A DNA stretch of 64,000 bases from Actinospica sp035493475 (GTDB taxonomy: Bacteria > Actinomycetota > Actinomycetes > Streptomycetales > Catenulisporaceae). Both the position numbers and the translations under genes were made by a program. Where the stretch lies: positions 62,001-126,000 of the forward strand of contig DATJIF010000160.1 of assembly GCA_035493475.1 (NCBI GenBank). The letters run 5' to 3'. This document shows, piece by piece, positions 23,144 through 31,395 of the stretch; positions within the stretch are counted from its first letter, which is position 1; each line of letters opens with the position of its first letter. Under the pieces are notes generated by a model. That model was not told where the DNA came from and ran no database searches. It saw only the letters and a program-made list of their open reading frames with translations.

Positions 23144-23743
23144 TCAGTCGGGGATGTCGTCCGCCTTGCCGACCACGAGCGCGAACAGGTCGGCCAGGCC
23201 GGCGAGGCTCGCCGCCTGCAACGACGCTGCGGAGACGAGTTCGCCGTCCGGTCCGCGCAGCGCGCGCGTCGCCGTCGCCGCCGCGACCACGGTGGGCCGG
23301 TATCCGCGGTTGAACGCGTCGCGCGCCGTGGAGTTCACGCACATGTGCGTCATGAACCCCGCGAGCACCAGGTCCTCGACGCCCAGGGCGCGCAGCCGCG
23401 CGTCCAGATCCGTGCCGACGAACGAGCTGGGAAGGTGCTTGACCAGCACGGGCTCACCGGGCAGCGGAGCGACCTCCGCGCTGATCCGGCCGATCTCCGC
23501 GGTCGTGTCGTACGGCGATCCCGGTCCGGCGTCGTGCATCACATGGAAGACCGGGACGTCGGCCGCGCGGGCACGGGCCAGCAGCCGGGCGGCCTCCGCC
23601 ACGGCGGGCTCGACGTCCTCGAGGCGCATCACGCCGTGCCGGTAGGTGTTCTGCAGGTCGATCATCACCAGGGCCGAGTGGCCGAGCGGCGCCGGGTGCT
23701 CCGGGAGCGCCAGCAGGCGACGCAGTGTCAGGGATTCGGACAT
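23144..23743 (-). CDS. isochorismatase-family cysteine hydrolase
   Basis: 199 residues, the usual size. The catalytic triad is visible: Asp in ALVMIDLQNTY, Lys in PVLVKHLPSSF, and nucleophile Cys in GFMTHMCVNSTARDA. The non-proline cis-peptide region precedes the Cys as expected. Members hydrolyse amides or vinyl ethers (nicotinamide, isochorismate, N-carbamoyl amides); the substrate here is not determinable. Convergent with the P-type ATPase with a 9-base gap. A perfect DosR-like box lies 61 bases upstream of the start. Confidence 0.9.
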   Translation of the reverse strand: MSESLTLRRLLALPEHPAPLGHSALVMIDLQNTYRHGVMRLEDVEPAVAEAARLLARARAADVPVFHVMHDAGPGSPYDTTAEIGRISAEVAPLPGEPVLVKHLPSSFVGTDLDARLRALGVEDLVLAGFMTHMCVNSTARDAFNRGYRPTVVAAATATRALRGPDGELVSAASLQAASLAGLADLFALVVGKADDIPD

Positions 23744-23803
23744 CGTCCTCCACCGCCTTCGTGTCGATACCGCAAGTCTCAGTAAGCCGATCGCTGCCTG
23801 GTA

Positions 23804-23817
23804 GGGGCAAACGGCCC
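23804..23817. promoter_or_regulatory. DosR-like box (perfect pattern) upstream of isochorismatase-like gene
   Basis: GGGGCAAACGGCCC lies 61 bases upstream of the ATG at 23743, before the stop of the next upstream gene at 23829. Confidence 0.5.
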
Positions 23818-23828
23818 GGATCGCCGTG

Positions 23829-24737
23829 TCAGCAGGCGTGGATCTGGATCTGCCAGCCGTGCCCGGGGTGGTAGTCGGCGCGGAAGAGGATGCCGCCGAT
23901 CGTTCCGTCGGTGCGCTGGCCGCTGTAGTCAGTGCCCTGCTTCCAGACGAGCGGGACCGGGCTCGTCTCCAGCCAGCCGCCGGTGGAGGCGCAGCCGCCG
24001 TTCATCCCCATGATGTACTCGGTCTGGACGGCGATCGCCGCGACGGCGCGGGAGGCCGGCGAGACCGGCGCGATCGGGGGCAGCGAGGCGGCCAGCCTCC
24101 GCGTGGCGCTCACGTCGGCGGGGTAGCGGGCGGCGGCGGGAGCCCCGTGGCCCAGGTCGCCGATCAGGAACCGCGCCTCGGCGCTGTCCCGGGGAAGCCG
24201 GTCGTGCCGGAAGTCCAGGATCGCGGTGAGGGCGTCGGCGCGCGAGACCAGCTCGCTGAAGACCAGCAGCACCTTGCGTTGCAGCGCGGCCGGCATGGCT
24301 CCGGGGATGGCGTCGACCAGGGCGTGCTGGTTGATCGACGTGACCGCGGTGACGGTCGCCGGGGTGAAGGTGATGAAGTCGGCGCCGATGCCGCTGTTGA
24401 CCAGCGCGGCCGCGGCGCGGATCTGCCGGTCGGTGCGGTCGGCGACGGCGAAGAACCCGGCGAGGGCGTCGGCCGCGCTCGGGCTGTGCGTCGTACCGCC
24501 GTGCGGGGTGCTCGCGCTCGTACTCGGCGTGGCACGCGGGCTGCTCGGCGCGGTGCTGGGAGCGGCGGGCACGGACACCTTGACCGGTGCGGACGTCGGC
24601 GTCGCGCCGGGACTGGTGCTGCTCGCACACGCGGCGGTCAGCAGACTCGCGGTGAGCGAGAGTGCGAACAACGACGTGATCCGGGCCGGGCCGCGGCCAC
24701 GTCGGCGCTGGGAATCGAAGTGCGCTGCCGTCCTCAT
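23829..24737 (-). CDS. secreted lipoprotein, unknown domain
   Basis: 302 residues from ATG 24737, chosen because GGAGG lies just before it. The signal has a basic n-region (HFDSQRRRGRGPAR), a hydrophobic core and the lipobox TAAC at about residues 34-37. A Thr/Ser/Pro-rich linker runs to about residue 88. The rest is mostly helical (AADALAGFFAVADRTDRQIRAAAAL, PAALQRKVLLVFSELVSRADALTAIL) and ends with GWQIQIHAC; a pair of cysteines near the end (NGGCAS and the last residue) could form a disulfide. I do not recognise the domain. It carries an upstream DosR-like box, as do the next two lipoproteins. Confidence 0.78.
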   Translation of the reverse strand: MRTAAHFDSQRRRGRGPARITSLFALSLTASLLTAACASSTSPGATPTSAPVKVSVPAAPSTAPSSPRATPSTSASTPHGGTTHSPSAADALAGFFAVADRTDRQIRAAAALVNSGIGADFITFTPATVTAVTSINQHALVDAIPGAMPAALQRKVLLVFSELVSRADALTAILDFRHDRLPRDSAEARFLIGDLGHGAPAAARYPADVSATRRLAASLPPIAPVSPASRAVAAIAVQTEYIMGMNGGCASTGGWLETSPVPLVWKQGTDYSGQRTDGTIGGILFRADYHPGHGWQIQIHAC

Positions 24738-24826
24738 GACGACCTCCATATGCGCGGCGGCCCGGAAGGAGAGGAACACGGGTGCTCGCTACTTGTCACG
24801 CTAGCCGTCGTCGCGGTAGCGGTACT

Positions 24827-24840
24827 CGGCCGTTGGTCCC
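24827..24840. promoter_or_regulatory. DosR-like box (one mismatch) upstream of lipoprotein gene
   Basis: CGGCCGTTGGTCCC lies 90 bases upstream of the ATG at 24737. It is nearly identical to the box at 16368-16381. Confidence 0.5.
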
Positions 24841-24866
24841 CCTCTCGACCAGGATGAAGACCGTCG

Positions 24867-25709
24867 TCAGCGCGTGATAGCACCGGTGATCGCGAAGCGT
24901 TCGACCGTGGCGGTGTGCCCGCCGGTCGCCGCGACGATGGTCACCACGAGTCCGCGCGGCGCACTGAACGGCAGGCTGACCGACCAGGGTGCCCGCTGTC
25001 CGCCCGCAGGCGTGCGCGCCTGACCGAGGGGGTTCTCGTAGGAGTAGCCGTGCATCTGGACCGACACGCTCTCATCCACGCCGGTGATCAGACCACTGAC
25101 CCGAACGGGGGACGCGATCGTGCTGCCGTAGTGCGGTGAGCTGAGCGTGAGAGTCGTGTCCTCGGATCCGACCACTTCCCACGGGGCATACAGGTCCGGT
25201 CCCATCCGCCGCAGGTGCAGCACGGCGGCGGTTGCTTTCTCGCCGTTCGGATCGAGGTATCCGACGGTGACATTCGCGTCCCTGCCGTGCACGACGGTGC
25301 TCAGCACGAGGTCGATCCCGCTGTATCCGAGGTAGCCCTGGGTGAAGGACTGCGCCGTCGCGCCCGCGTTGTTGTGCCAGGGCTGGTGGCCGCCGGATTC
25401 GTAGGACCGCTCCCACACCCGGGCCTGCGCCAGCGTGGTGAACGGGTACAGCGGAAGGAGCCCGGCGAGCCCGGTCTGATCGGAGCCGGTGCCGGAACCG
25501 GTCGGCGCCGCGGTCGCTGAGGGAGTAGGTCGCGGCGTGACGGAATGGGTCACCGTCGGAGATGGAGATGCAGAAGCAGAGCTCGCAGGCGGCGGGGCGG
25601 TGGACGGACTGCTGCCGGGGCCAGTGGAACTAGAACACGCAGCCGCCGACACGGCGAACACCGCCACGGCGAGCCCGGCAAACCGTTGTCGAATTCGAAG
25701 GTGCGACAT
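24867..25709 (-). CDS. secreted lipoprotein, possible Ig-like (Gmad2-type) C-terminal domain
   Basis: 280 residues from ATG 25709, with AAGGTGAG upstream. Lipobox AAAC at about residues 22-25, then a Ser/Thr/Pro linker to about residue 80. The middle domain (LLPLYPFTTLAQARVWERSYESGGHQPWHNNAGATAQSF) and the following region are unknown. The last ~100 residues (TLTLSSPHYGSTIASPVRVSGLITGVDESVSVQMHG) look like a small beta-sandwich; 'SPxxGSTIxSPVxVSG' is typical of the Gmad2 immunoglobulin-like module of secreted actinobacterial proteins. Probably a cell-surface binding protein. Confidence 0.78.
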   Translation of the reverse strand: MSHLRIRQRFAGLAVAVFAVSAAACSSSTGPGSSPSTAPPPASSASASPSPTVTHSVTPRPTPSATAAPTGSGTGSDQTGLAGLLPLYPFTTLAQARVWERSYESGGHQPWHNNAGATAQSFTQGYLGYSGIDLVLSTVVHGRDANVTVGYLDPNGEKATAAVLHLRRMGPDLYAPWEVVGSEDTTLTLSSPHYGSTIASPVRVSGLITGVDESVSVQMHGYSYENPLGQARTPAGGQRAPWSVSLPFSAPRGLVVTIVAATGGHTATVERFAITGAITR

Positions 25710-25741
25710 GGCACTCACCTTGTCTCCCGAGTCGCTGATCC

Positions 25742-26476
25742 TCATGGTTGGCGAGGCCCCTTGGTCCCGGCCACGAGTTCGGAGACCCCGATCTGTCCGC
25801 GTTCACAGACGGGCGTCGGCGGCGAGACCGGCACGATGAGATGGCTGGTCTCATCGGGCGGCGTTATCTCGATGTACGTCGCCACGGGCTCGCAGGTCCA
25901 CACCGTTCCAGGGCTCGGTGACGTGTTATCGCCCTCGCCTGGGACGTCCGGGGAGAAGTAGGCGGTCGACGACGCAGCTGAACCCGGGCGGAGCGAGATG
26001 GTCCGCTTCACCGTCAGCACGCCCCAATGCACGTCTGTCGGCAGCGGTGCGTGCCGGGCGTCGAGCAGCAGCAGTCCGGGGAATCCGTAGACCGTGCACG
26101 TATGCGAACTACGGTTGACCAGCTGGATGTTGTACTCGGTATGCCCGGCGCTCTGACCGTTCTCCACGACCTTGAAAGACCCGGACACATCACGCGTATG
26201 GCAGCGCGGAACGCTGCCCTGGCCAGGCGTGGTGGGCGCAGCGGAGGTCACAGGCGCGGAAGTCGCGGGCGCGGAACTAGATCGCGACGGCCCCGACGTG
26301 GTGGGAACCCCTTGCGTCGCAGCACTCGTACTGCTGCCGGCTTGAGACGTTCCGCCCCCGCTCGAAGCGCAGCCGGCGACCAGCGCGCACACCATCGCCA
26401 ACCCCACCGAGAGCCCGCCGACACGGACACGCACACGTGAACGCCCAGCGGCGAAGCGGCCCCGAGACTCAGCCAT
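25742..26476 (-). CDS. DUF4232 lipoprotein (paralogue of 901-1590)
   Basis: 244 residues from ATG 26476; a GTG one codon earlier is equally possible, both after GGGAGG. Basic n-region, hydrophobic core, lipobox VAGC at about residues 34-37, and a Ser/Thr/Ala linker to about residue 88. The DUF4232 domain then matches the first copy closely: RCHTRDVSGSF, SHTCTVYGFPGLLLLD, TYIEITPPDETSHLIVPVSPPTPVC. The identical order and spacing show duplication, with the two copies 24 kb apart at either end of the stress block. Confidence 0.88.
   Translation of the reverse strand: MAESRGRFAAGRSRVRVRVGGLSVGLAMVCALVAGCASSGGGTSQAGSSTSAATQGVPTTSGPSRSSSAPATSAPVTSAAPTTPGQGSVPRCHTRDVSGSFKVVENGQSAGHTEYNIQLVNRSSHTCTVYGFPGLLLLDARHAPLPTDVHWGVLTVKRTISLRPGSAASSTAYFSPDVPGEGDNTSPSPGTVWTCEPVATYIEITPPDETSHLIVPVSPPTPVCERGQIGVSELVAGTKGPRQP
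25755..25768. promoter_or_regulatory. DosR-like box (one mismatch) upstream of lipoprotein gene
   Basis: GGCCCCTTGGTCCC lies 46 bases upstream of the ATG at 25709, inside the last codons of the preceding DUF4232 gene. Confidence 0.4.
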
Positions 26477-26558
26477 CACGCAACCTCCCCGGTACGCGGC
26501 TGCGCCGGTCCACGCCTCCGCAGACCTTCACGCTAACCAGCGCACCAGGGGTCCGATA

Positions 26559-26572
26559 CGTCCGAAAGTCCC
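26559..26572. promoter_or_regulatory. weak DosR-like box upstream of DUF4232 gene
   Basis: CGTCCGAAAGTCCC (reverse complement GGGACTTTCGGACG) has two mismatches to the strict pattern but the GGGACTTTCGG core; it lies 83 bases upstream of the ATG at 26476. Confidence 0.4.
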
Positions 26573-26623
26573 GTACTATCCCGGCGGTCGGACCTCAGCG
26601 GCGGCGCGGTGCTCCTCGCATCT

Positions 26624-26824
26624 CTAGCGCGGACGCCGTGCGATTTCGAGGGCCTTGCCGGCGGTGATCGCCGCAAGTCCGGCTGCGAACAGCGAGAAGA
26701 CGTACAGGTGCTGCACGAGGAGGAAGGGGAGCAAGACACAGCAGCACACGCAGCCGAGTATGAGAAGGCTCCGCACAACGCGCGTGGAGGTCGTCCGTGC
26801 CTTGGCCTCTTCGTCCGTGATCAT
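26624..26824 (-). CDS. small membrane protein, unknown
   Basis: 66 residues from ATG 26824; an upstream ATG at 26854 lacks a ribosome site. A polar N-terminus (MITDEEAKARTTSTRVVR) is followed by two hydrophobic helices: one with three clustered cysteines (SLLILGCVCCCVLLPFLLV) and one at FSLFAAGLAAITAGKALEIA. It ends in a basic RRPR. The cysteine cluster inside a membrane helix is unusual. No family is recognised. Confidence 0.5.
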   Translation of the reverse strand: MITDEEAKARTTSTRVVRSLLILGCVCCCVLLPFLLVQHLYVFSLFAAGLAAITAGKALEIARRPR

Positions 26825-26834
26825 GGCGAGCACT

Positions 26835-27631
26835 CTACCGTCTGCGTGGAGCATCGTGATTGGAGCAAGACCACAGTTGTCCTGCCTGCACGGCGAGTAG
26901 GCGTTGGAGGGTTAGGCCGTCGGGGGCCAGGGCGCTGATGACGACGGCTGGTGCGTCGAGGGGGAGTACGGCGATGGCGTGGTCGGCGGTGTCGTGGGGG
27001 GTGAGGGTGAGGCGCTTGTCGGGGGGCACGTCGGTCCAGGTCGGGTCGACGATGAGGGTGGTGGCGCTGGCTCGGTCGGTTCCGGCTACGGCTGGGCCCA
27101 GCGAACCGGGGAAGTGCGGGCCGACGGCTAGCGTGTGGTCGAGGAGGGTCCTTTCGGCGCGGCGTACGCGTAGGCGGGTTGTGGCGGAGCCGGGTGGTTC
27201 GTTGTGGCGGCCTAGGAGGGTTTGTTCGTGCCAGGTCAGGCGGGCGTCTTCGGCCATTTCGATGTGGACGGTGGTGCGGTGGAGGGCGCCGTACGCGGCG
27301 ATCAGTGGTTGGGGGTTCCAGGTGAGGGCGGCGCCCGCTTCGATGCGCACGTTGATGTCGAGTGTTGATTCGCGCGGTTGGGGGGCGGGCAGGGCCAGGG
27401 AGGCGGCGACGCTCTCGACGTGCACTTCGGCGCCGTGGCCGAGGTGCACGTCGAGGTGGAGTTCGTCGCCGCCGACGGGTCCTGCTGCGCCGCCGACCAG
27501 GTGGACGCGCGCGGCTGACGTCTCAGTGCCCGTATGTGTTTGGCGCAGCAGGAGTGGCGCCTGGCCGACTAGTTCGGTCAGGCGGGTGCTGCCGTCCGGG
27601 CGGGCTTCGGCGACGAGGCGGGCGGCGGCTT

Positions 27632-27635
<4 letters not shown>
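26835..27635 (-). CDS. ureD: urease accessory protein UreD
   Basis: 266 residues, all-beta. Family elements: GQAPLLLRQT, VHLVGGAAGPVGGDELHLDVHLGHGAEVHVES, LTWNPQPLIAAYGALHRTTVHIEMAEDARLTWHEQTLLGRH. UreD (UreH) holds the urease apoprotein and passes nickel from UreG/UreF to the active site. It overlaps the ureG stop (27632-27635) and is the last gene of the operon. Codon use is a little less biased than in neighbours. Confidence 0.93.
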
Positions 27636-28349
<714 letters not shown>

Positions 28350-28360
<11 letters not shown>

Positions 28361-29021
28361 AGAGACGCACCTCCCATGTGCTGTGGTGTTCTGCCGAGAT
28401 GTCCAGGCGCGGCGCGCTGAACGAGGGCAGTTCGCTGTACGGGCCGAGCGCGGCTTTCGTCGCGGCGCCGGCGGTGGCTTGGACGTGGGGTTCGAGCGCG
28501 GCGAGTACCGCGGTGACGGAGTCGGGGTCGATGCCCGTGAGCCGGGTGGCGGAGCTCGCCGGGCCGGTCACGGAGCCGAGCGCGGACGCGGTGGCGACGT
28601 CGCTCGGGCTCAGGCCCGCTGCTGAACCGGCTGCACCGAAGGCGATCGGCTGGTGCGGGCCGGCGGGGTGCACGGTGGCGGCCGCGCTCAGCATCGGACC
28701 GGACCAGCCCGCACTCGCCGCGCGCAGCAACTGCCGCCCGAGCGAGCGGGATACGCGGCGTTGCGCGGGAGACGGGGTGCGCGCGTCGTATTCGGAGTCG
28801 AGTTCGGTGAGTTGAGCGAGGTCCACGGCGTCGAGGGCGGCGGCGGAGAATGCCGCTCCCACTAGGCCGGTCGTGGTCAGTCGGCCGAGCAGGAACTCGT
28901 ACAGCTCATGGGCGTCGTTCACCCGTTCGGCGGCGACTGCGGCTTCGAGACCACCCGAGTGGGCGTGTGTGCCTGCCGGCAGGCGGCTGTCGGCGAGGAT
29001 GAGGAGCGCGGTCAGGTTCAT
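28350..29021 (-). CDS. ureF: urease accessory protein UreF
   Basis: 223 residues, all-helical. ALLILADSRLPAGTHAHSGGLEAAV is the diagnostic UreF start (normally 'LxDSxFPxGxfxHSxGLE'). It bridges UreD and UreG in the activation complex and gates GTPase activity. It begins 10 bases after ureC and overlaps ureG. Confidence 0.93.
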
Positions 29022-29031
29022 GGCAGAGGGC

Positions 29032-30762
29032 TCAGAACAGGAAGTAGCGCTGGGTCAGCGGCAGGGACTGCGCCGGGGTCGGTTCCACCACGTCCCCGTC
29101 GATGCGCACGGTGAAGGTGTCCGGGTCGACCTCGATCCTCGGCAGCGCGGTGTTCTCCGGCAGGTCGGCCTTCGTCAGCCCGCGGACGTCCTTCTGGGCG
29201 ACGAGTTCCCTGCGCAGGTCGAGCCGCTCGGCCAGTCCGTCCGCCAGTGCGGCCGGTGCGACGTAGGCGAGGCTGGTCGCGGGTGCCGCGCCGCCGTACG
29301 CGCCGAACATCGGCCGGGGCAGCACCGGCTGCGGGGTCGGGATGGAGGCGTTGGCGTCGCCCATCGCCGCCCACGCGATCGCCCCGCCCTTGATCACCAG
29401 GCTCGGCCGCACGCCGAAGAAGCGCGGATCCCACAGGACGAGGTCGGCGAGCTTCCCGGGTTCGACGGAGCCGATCTCGCCGTCCATGCCGTGCGTGATC
29501 GCGGGGCCGATCGTGTACTTGGCCACGTAGCGGCGCGCGCGGTGGTTGTCCGCACGGTCGTCGCCGGGCAACGCGCCGCGCCTGGCCTTCATTGTGTGCG
29601 CGGTCTGCCAGGTGCGGATGACGATCTCGCCGATCCGGCCCATCGCCTGCGAATCCGAGCCGATCATCGAGATGGCGCCGAGGTCGTGCAGCACGTCCTC
29701 GGCGGCGATCGTGGTCGGGCGGATGCGCGACTCGGCGAAGGCGAGGTCCTCCGGGATCGAGGGCGAGAGGTGGTGGCAGACCATCAGCATGTCGAGATGC
29801 TCGTCGATGGTGTTGACGGTGTGCGGCCTGGTCGGATTCGTGGAGGCGGGCAGGAAGTTCGGCAGCCCGGCGACGGTGATGATGTCGGGTGCGTGCCCGC
29901 CGCCCGCGCCTTCGACGTGGTAGGCCTCGATGGCGCGGCCGGCGATCGCGGCGATCGTGTCCTCGACGAATCCGGCCTCGTTCAGCGTGTCCGTGTGGAT
30001 CGAGACCTGTGCCCCGGAGGCCTCGGCGACGCGCAGGCACACGTCGATCGCGGCGGGGGTGGCGCCCCAGTCTTCGTGGATCTTGAAGCCCGCGGCGCCC
30101 GCCTTCAGCTGCTCCCACAGCGCGTCTTCGTTGGTCGTGTTCCCCTTGCCCAGCAACGCGAAGTTGATCGGCCAGACGTCTAAGGCCTCGAACATCCGGG
30201 CCAGGTGCCAGGCGCCCGGGGTGACGGTGGTGGCCTTGCTGCCCTCGGCCGGGCCGGTGCCGCCGCCGATCAGCGTCGTGATACCGGAGGCGAGCGCCTC
30301 CGTGATCGACTGCGGGCAGATGAGGTGCACGTGGCCGTCGATCCCGCCCGCGGTCAGGATCCTGCCGTTGCCGGCGACGATCTCGGTGGACGGCCCGATC
30401 ACGAGCGCCGGGTGCACGCCGTTCATCGTGTCGGGGTTCCCGGCCTTGCCGAGCGCGACGATCCGCCCGTCGCGGATGCCGAGGTCGGCCTTCACGATTC
30501 CCCAGTGGTCCAGCACGATGACACCGGTGATCACGGTGTCCGGGCTGCCGGGCGTGTCCCGGTGCACGCGGGTGACGTGGCCCATGCCCATCGACTCGCG
30601 GATCACCTTGCCGCCGCCGAACACCGCCTCCTCGCCGTAGCCCGATTCGGTGCACAGGTCCCGCTCGACCTCGATGAGCAGGTTCGTGTCGGCCAGGCGT
30701 ACCCGGTCGCCGACGGTCGGGCCGTAGAGCGCGGCGTAGCGGTCGCGGGATATCTCAGCCAT
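29032..30762 (-). CDS. ureC: urease alpha subunit
   Basis: 576 residues, full length. All active-site residues are visible: nickel-binding His pair in GHVHLICPQ, the carbamylated Lys in GFKIHEDWG, His in SIHTDTLNE and GAGGGHAPD, the flap catalytic His in MVCHHLSP, and Asp in DSQAMGR. It hydrolyses urea to ammonia and carbamate. It overlaps the 3' end of ureB by 8 bases, so subunits are made in step. Confidence 0.98.
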   Translation of the reverse strand: MAEISRDRYAALYGPTVGDRVRLADTNLLIEVERDLCTESGYGEEAVFGGGKVIRESMGMGHVTRVHRDTPGSPDTVITGVIVLDHWGIVKADLGIRDGRIVALGKAGNPDTMNGVHPALVIGPSTEIVAGNGRILTAGGIDGHVHLICPQSITEALASGITTLIGGGTGPAEGSKATTVTPGAWHLARMFEALDVWPINFALLGKGNTTNEDALWEQLKAGAAGFKIHEDWGATPAAIDVCLRVAEASGAQVSIHTDTLNEAGFVEDTIAAIAGRAIEAYHVEGAGGGHAPDIITVAGLPNFLPASTNPTRPHTVNTIDEHLDMLMVCHHLSPSIPEDLAFAESRIRPTTIAAEDVLHDLGAISMIGSDSQAMGRIGEIVIRTWQTAHTMKARRGALPGDDRADNHRARRYVAKYTIGPAITHGMDGEIGSVEPGKLADLVLWDPRFFGVRPSLVIKGGAIAWAAMGDANASIPTPQPVLPRPMFGAYGGAAPATSLAYVAPAALADGLAERLDLRRELVAQKDVRGLTKADLPENTALPRIEVDPDTFTVRIDGDVVEPTPAQSLPLTQRYFLF

Positions 30763-31084
30763 CGAGCGGACCTCCGGCGGTGCCGCGCAGCCCGGTCACG
30801 ACGCGTCGCCCGGCGATGGGGACGAGATCGACCTCGCGGGCCAGGCCGGGCTCGAACCGGACCGCCGTGCCCGCCGGGATGTCCAGGCGCTGGCCCCATG
30901 CGGCGTCGCGGTCGAACCGAAGCGCCGGGTTGGCCTCGGCGAAGTGGTAGTGCGAGCCGACCTGCACCGGCCGGTCGCCCGCGTTGAGCACCGGCAGCGT
31001 CGTGCGCGGCGCGCCGGCGTTGAGGGTGACCGGTTCCCCGGCGAGCAGGTACTCGCCGGGGACCGACGGCTGTGCGTTTTCCAT
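30755..31084 (-). CDS. ureB: urease beta subunit
   Basis: 109 residues. PGEYLLAGEPVTLNAGAPRTTLPVLNAGDRPVQVGSHYHFAEANPALRFDR is the canonical UreB core, ending with IPAGTAVRFEPG. Actinobacterial ureases keep A, B and C as separate chains, as here. It starts 8 bases after the ureA stop. Confidence 0.97.
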   Translation of the reverse strand: MENAQPSVPGEYLLAGEPVTLNAGAPRTTLPVLNAGDRPVQVGSHYHFAEANPALRFDRDAAWGQRLDIPAGTAVRFEPGLAREVDLVPIAGRRVVTGLRGTAGGPLDG

Positions 31085-31092
31085 CAGTGCCC

Positions 31093-31395
31093 TTATCCGA
31101 TCGGCCGGTGGACGGTGACGAGCTTGGTGCCGTCCGGGAAGGTCGCCTCGATCTGCACCTCGTCGACCAGCTCCGGCACCCCGTCGAGCACGTCCTCGAC
31201 GGTGAGCACGCGCCGTCCGGCGTCCATCAGTTCACTGACGCTGCGCCCGTCGCGGGCCCCCTCCATCAGGAACGAGCTGATCACGGCGACCGACTCCGGG
31301 TAGTTCAGGCGCAACCCCCGGGCCCGCCGCTCCTTGGCGAGTCCGGCGGCGACGTGGATGAGCAGGCGTTCCTGCTCGTGCGGCGACAGGAGCAT
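31093..31395 (-). CDS. ureA: urease gamma subunit
   Basis: 100 residues, full length: MLLSPHEQERLLIHVAAGLA, KERRARGLRLNYPESVAVIS and FPDGTKLVTVHRPI are signatures of UreA. Its ATG overlaps the stop of the permease gene (TGATG), showing that transport and urease are made from one message. Confidence 0.97.
   Translation of the reverse strand: MLLSPHEQERLLIHVAAGLAKERRARGLRLNYPESVAVISSFLMEGARDGRSVSELMDAGRRVLTVEDVLDGVPELVDEVQIEATFPDGTKLVTVHRPIG

Noticed and set aside
28873..30183. Long plus-strand frame opposite ureC
   Set aside because: Antisense shadow of a clear urease alpha subunit; composition is not protein-like.
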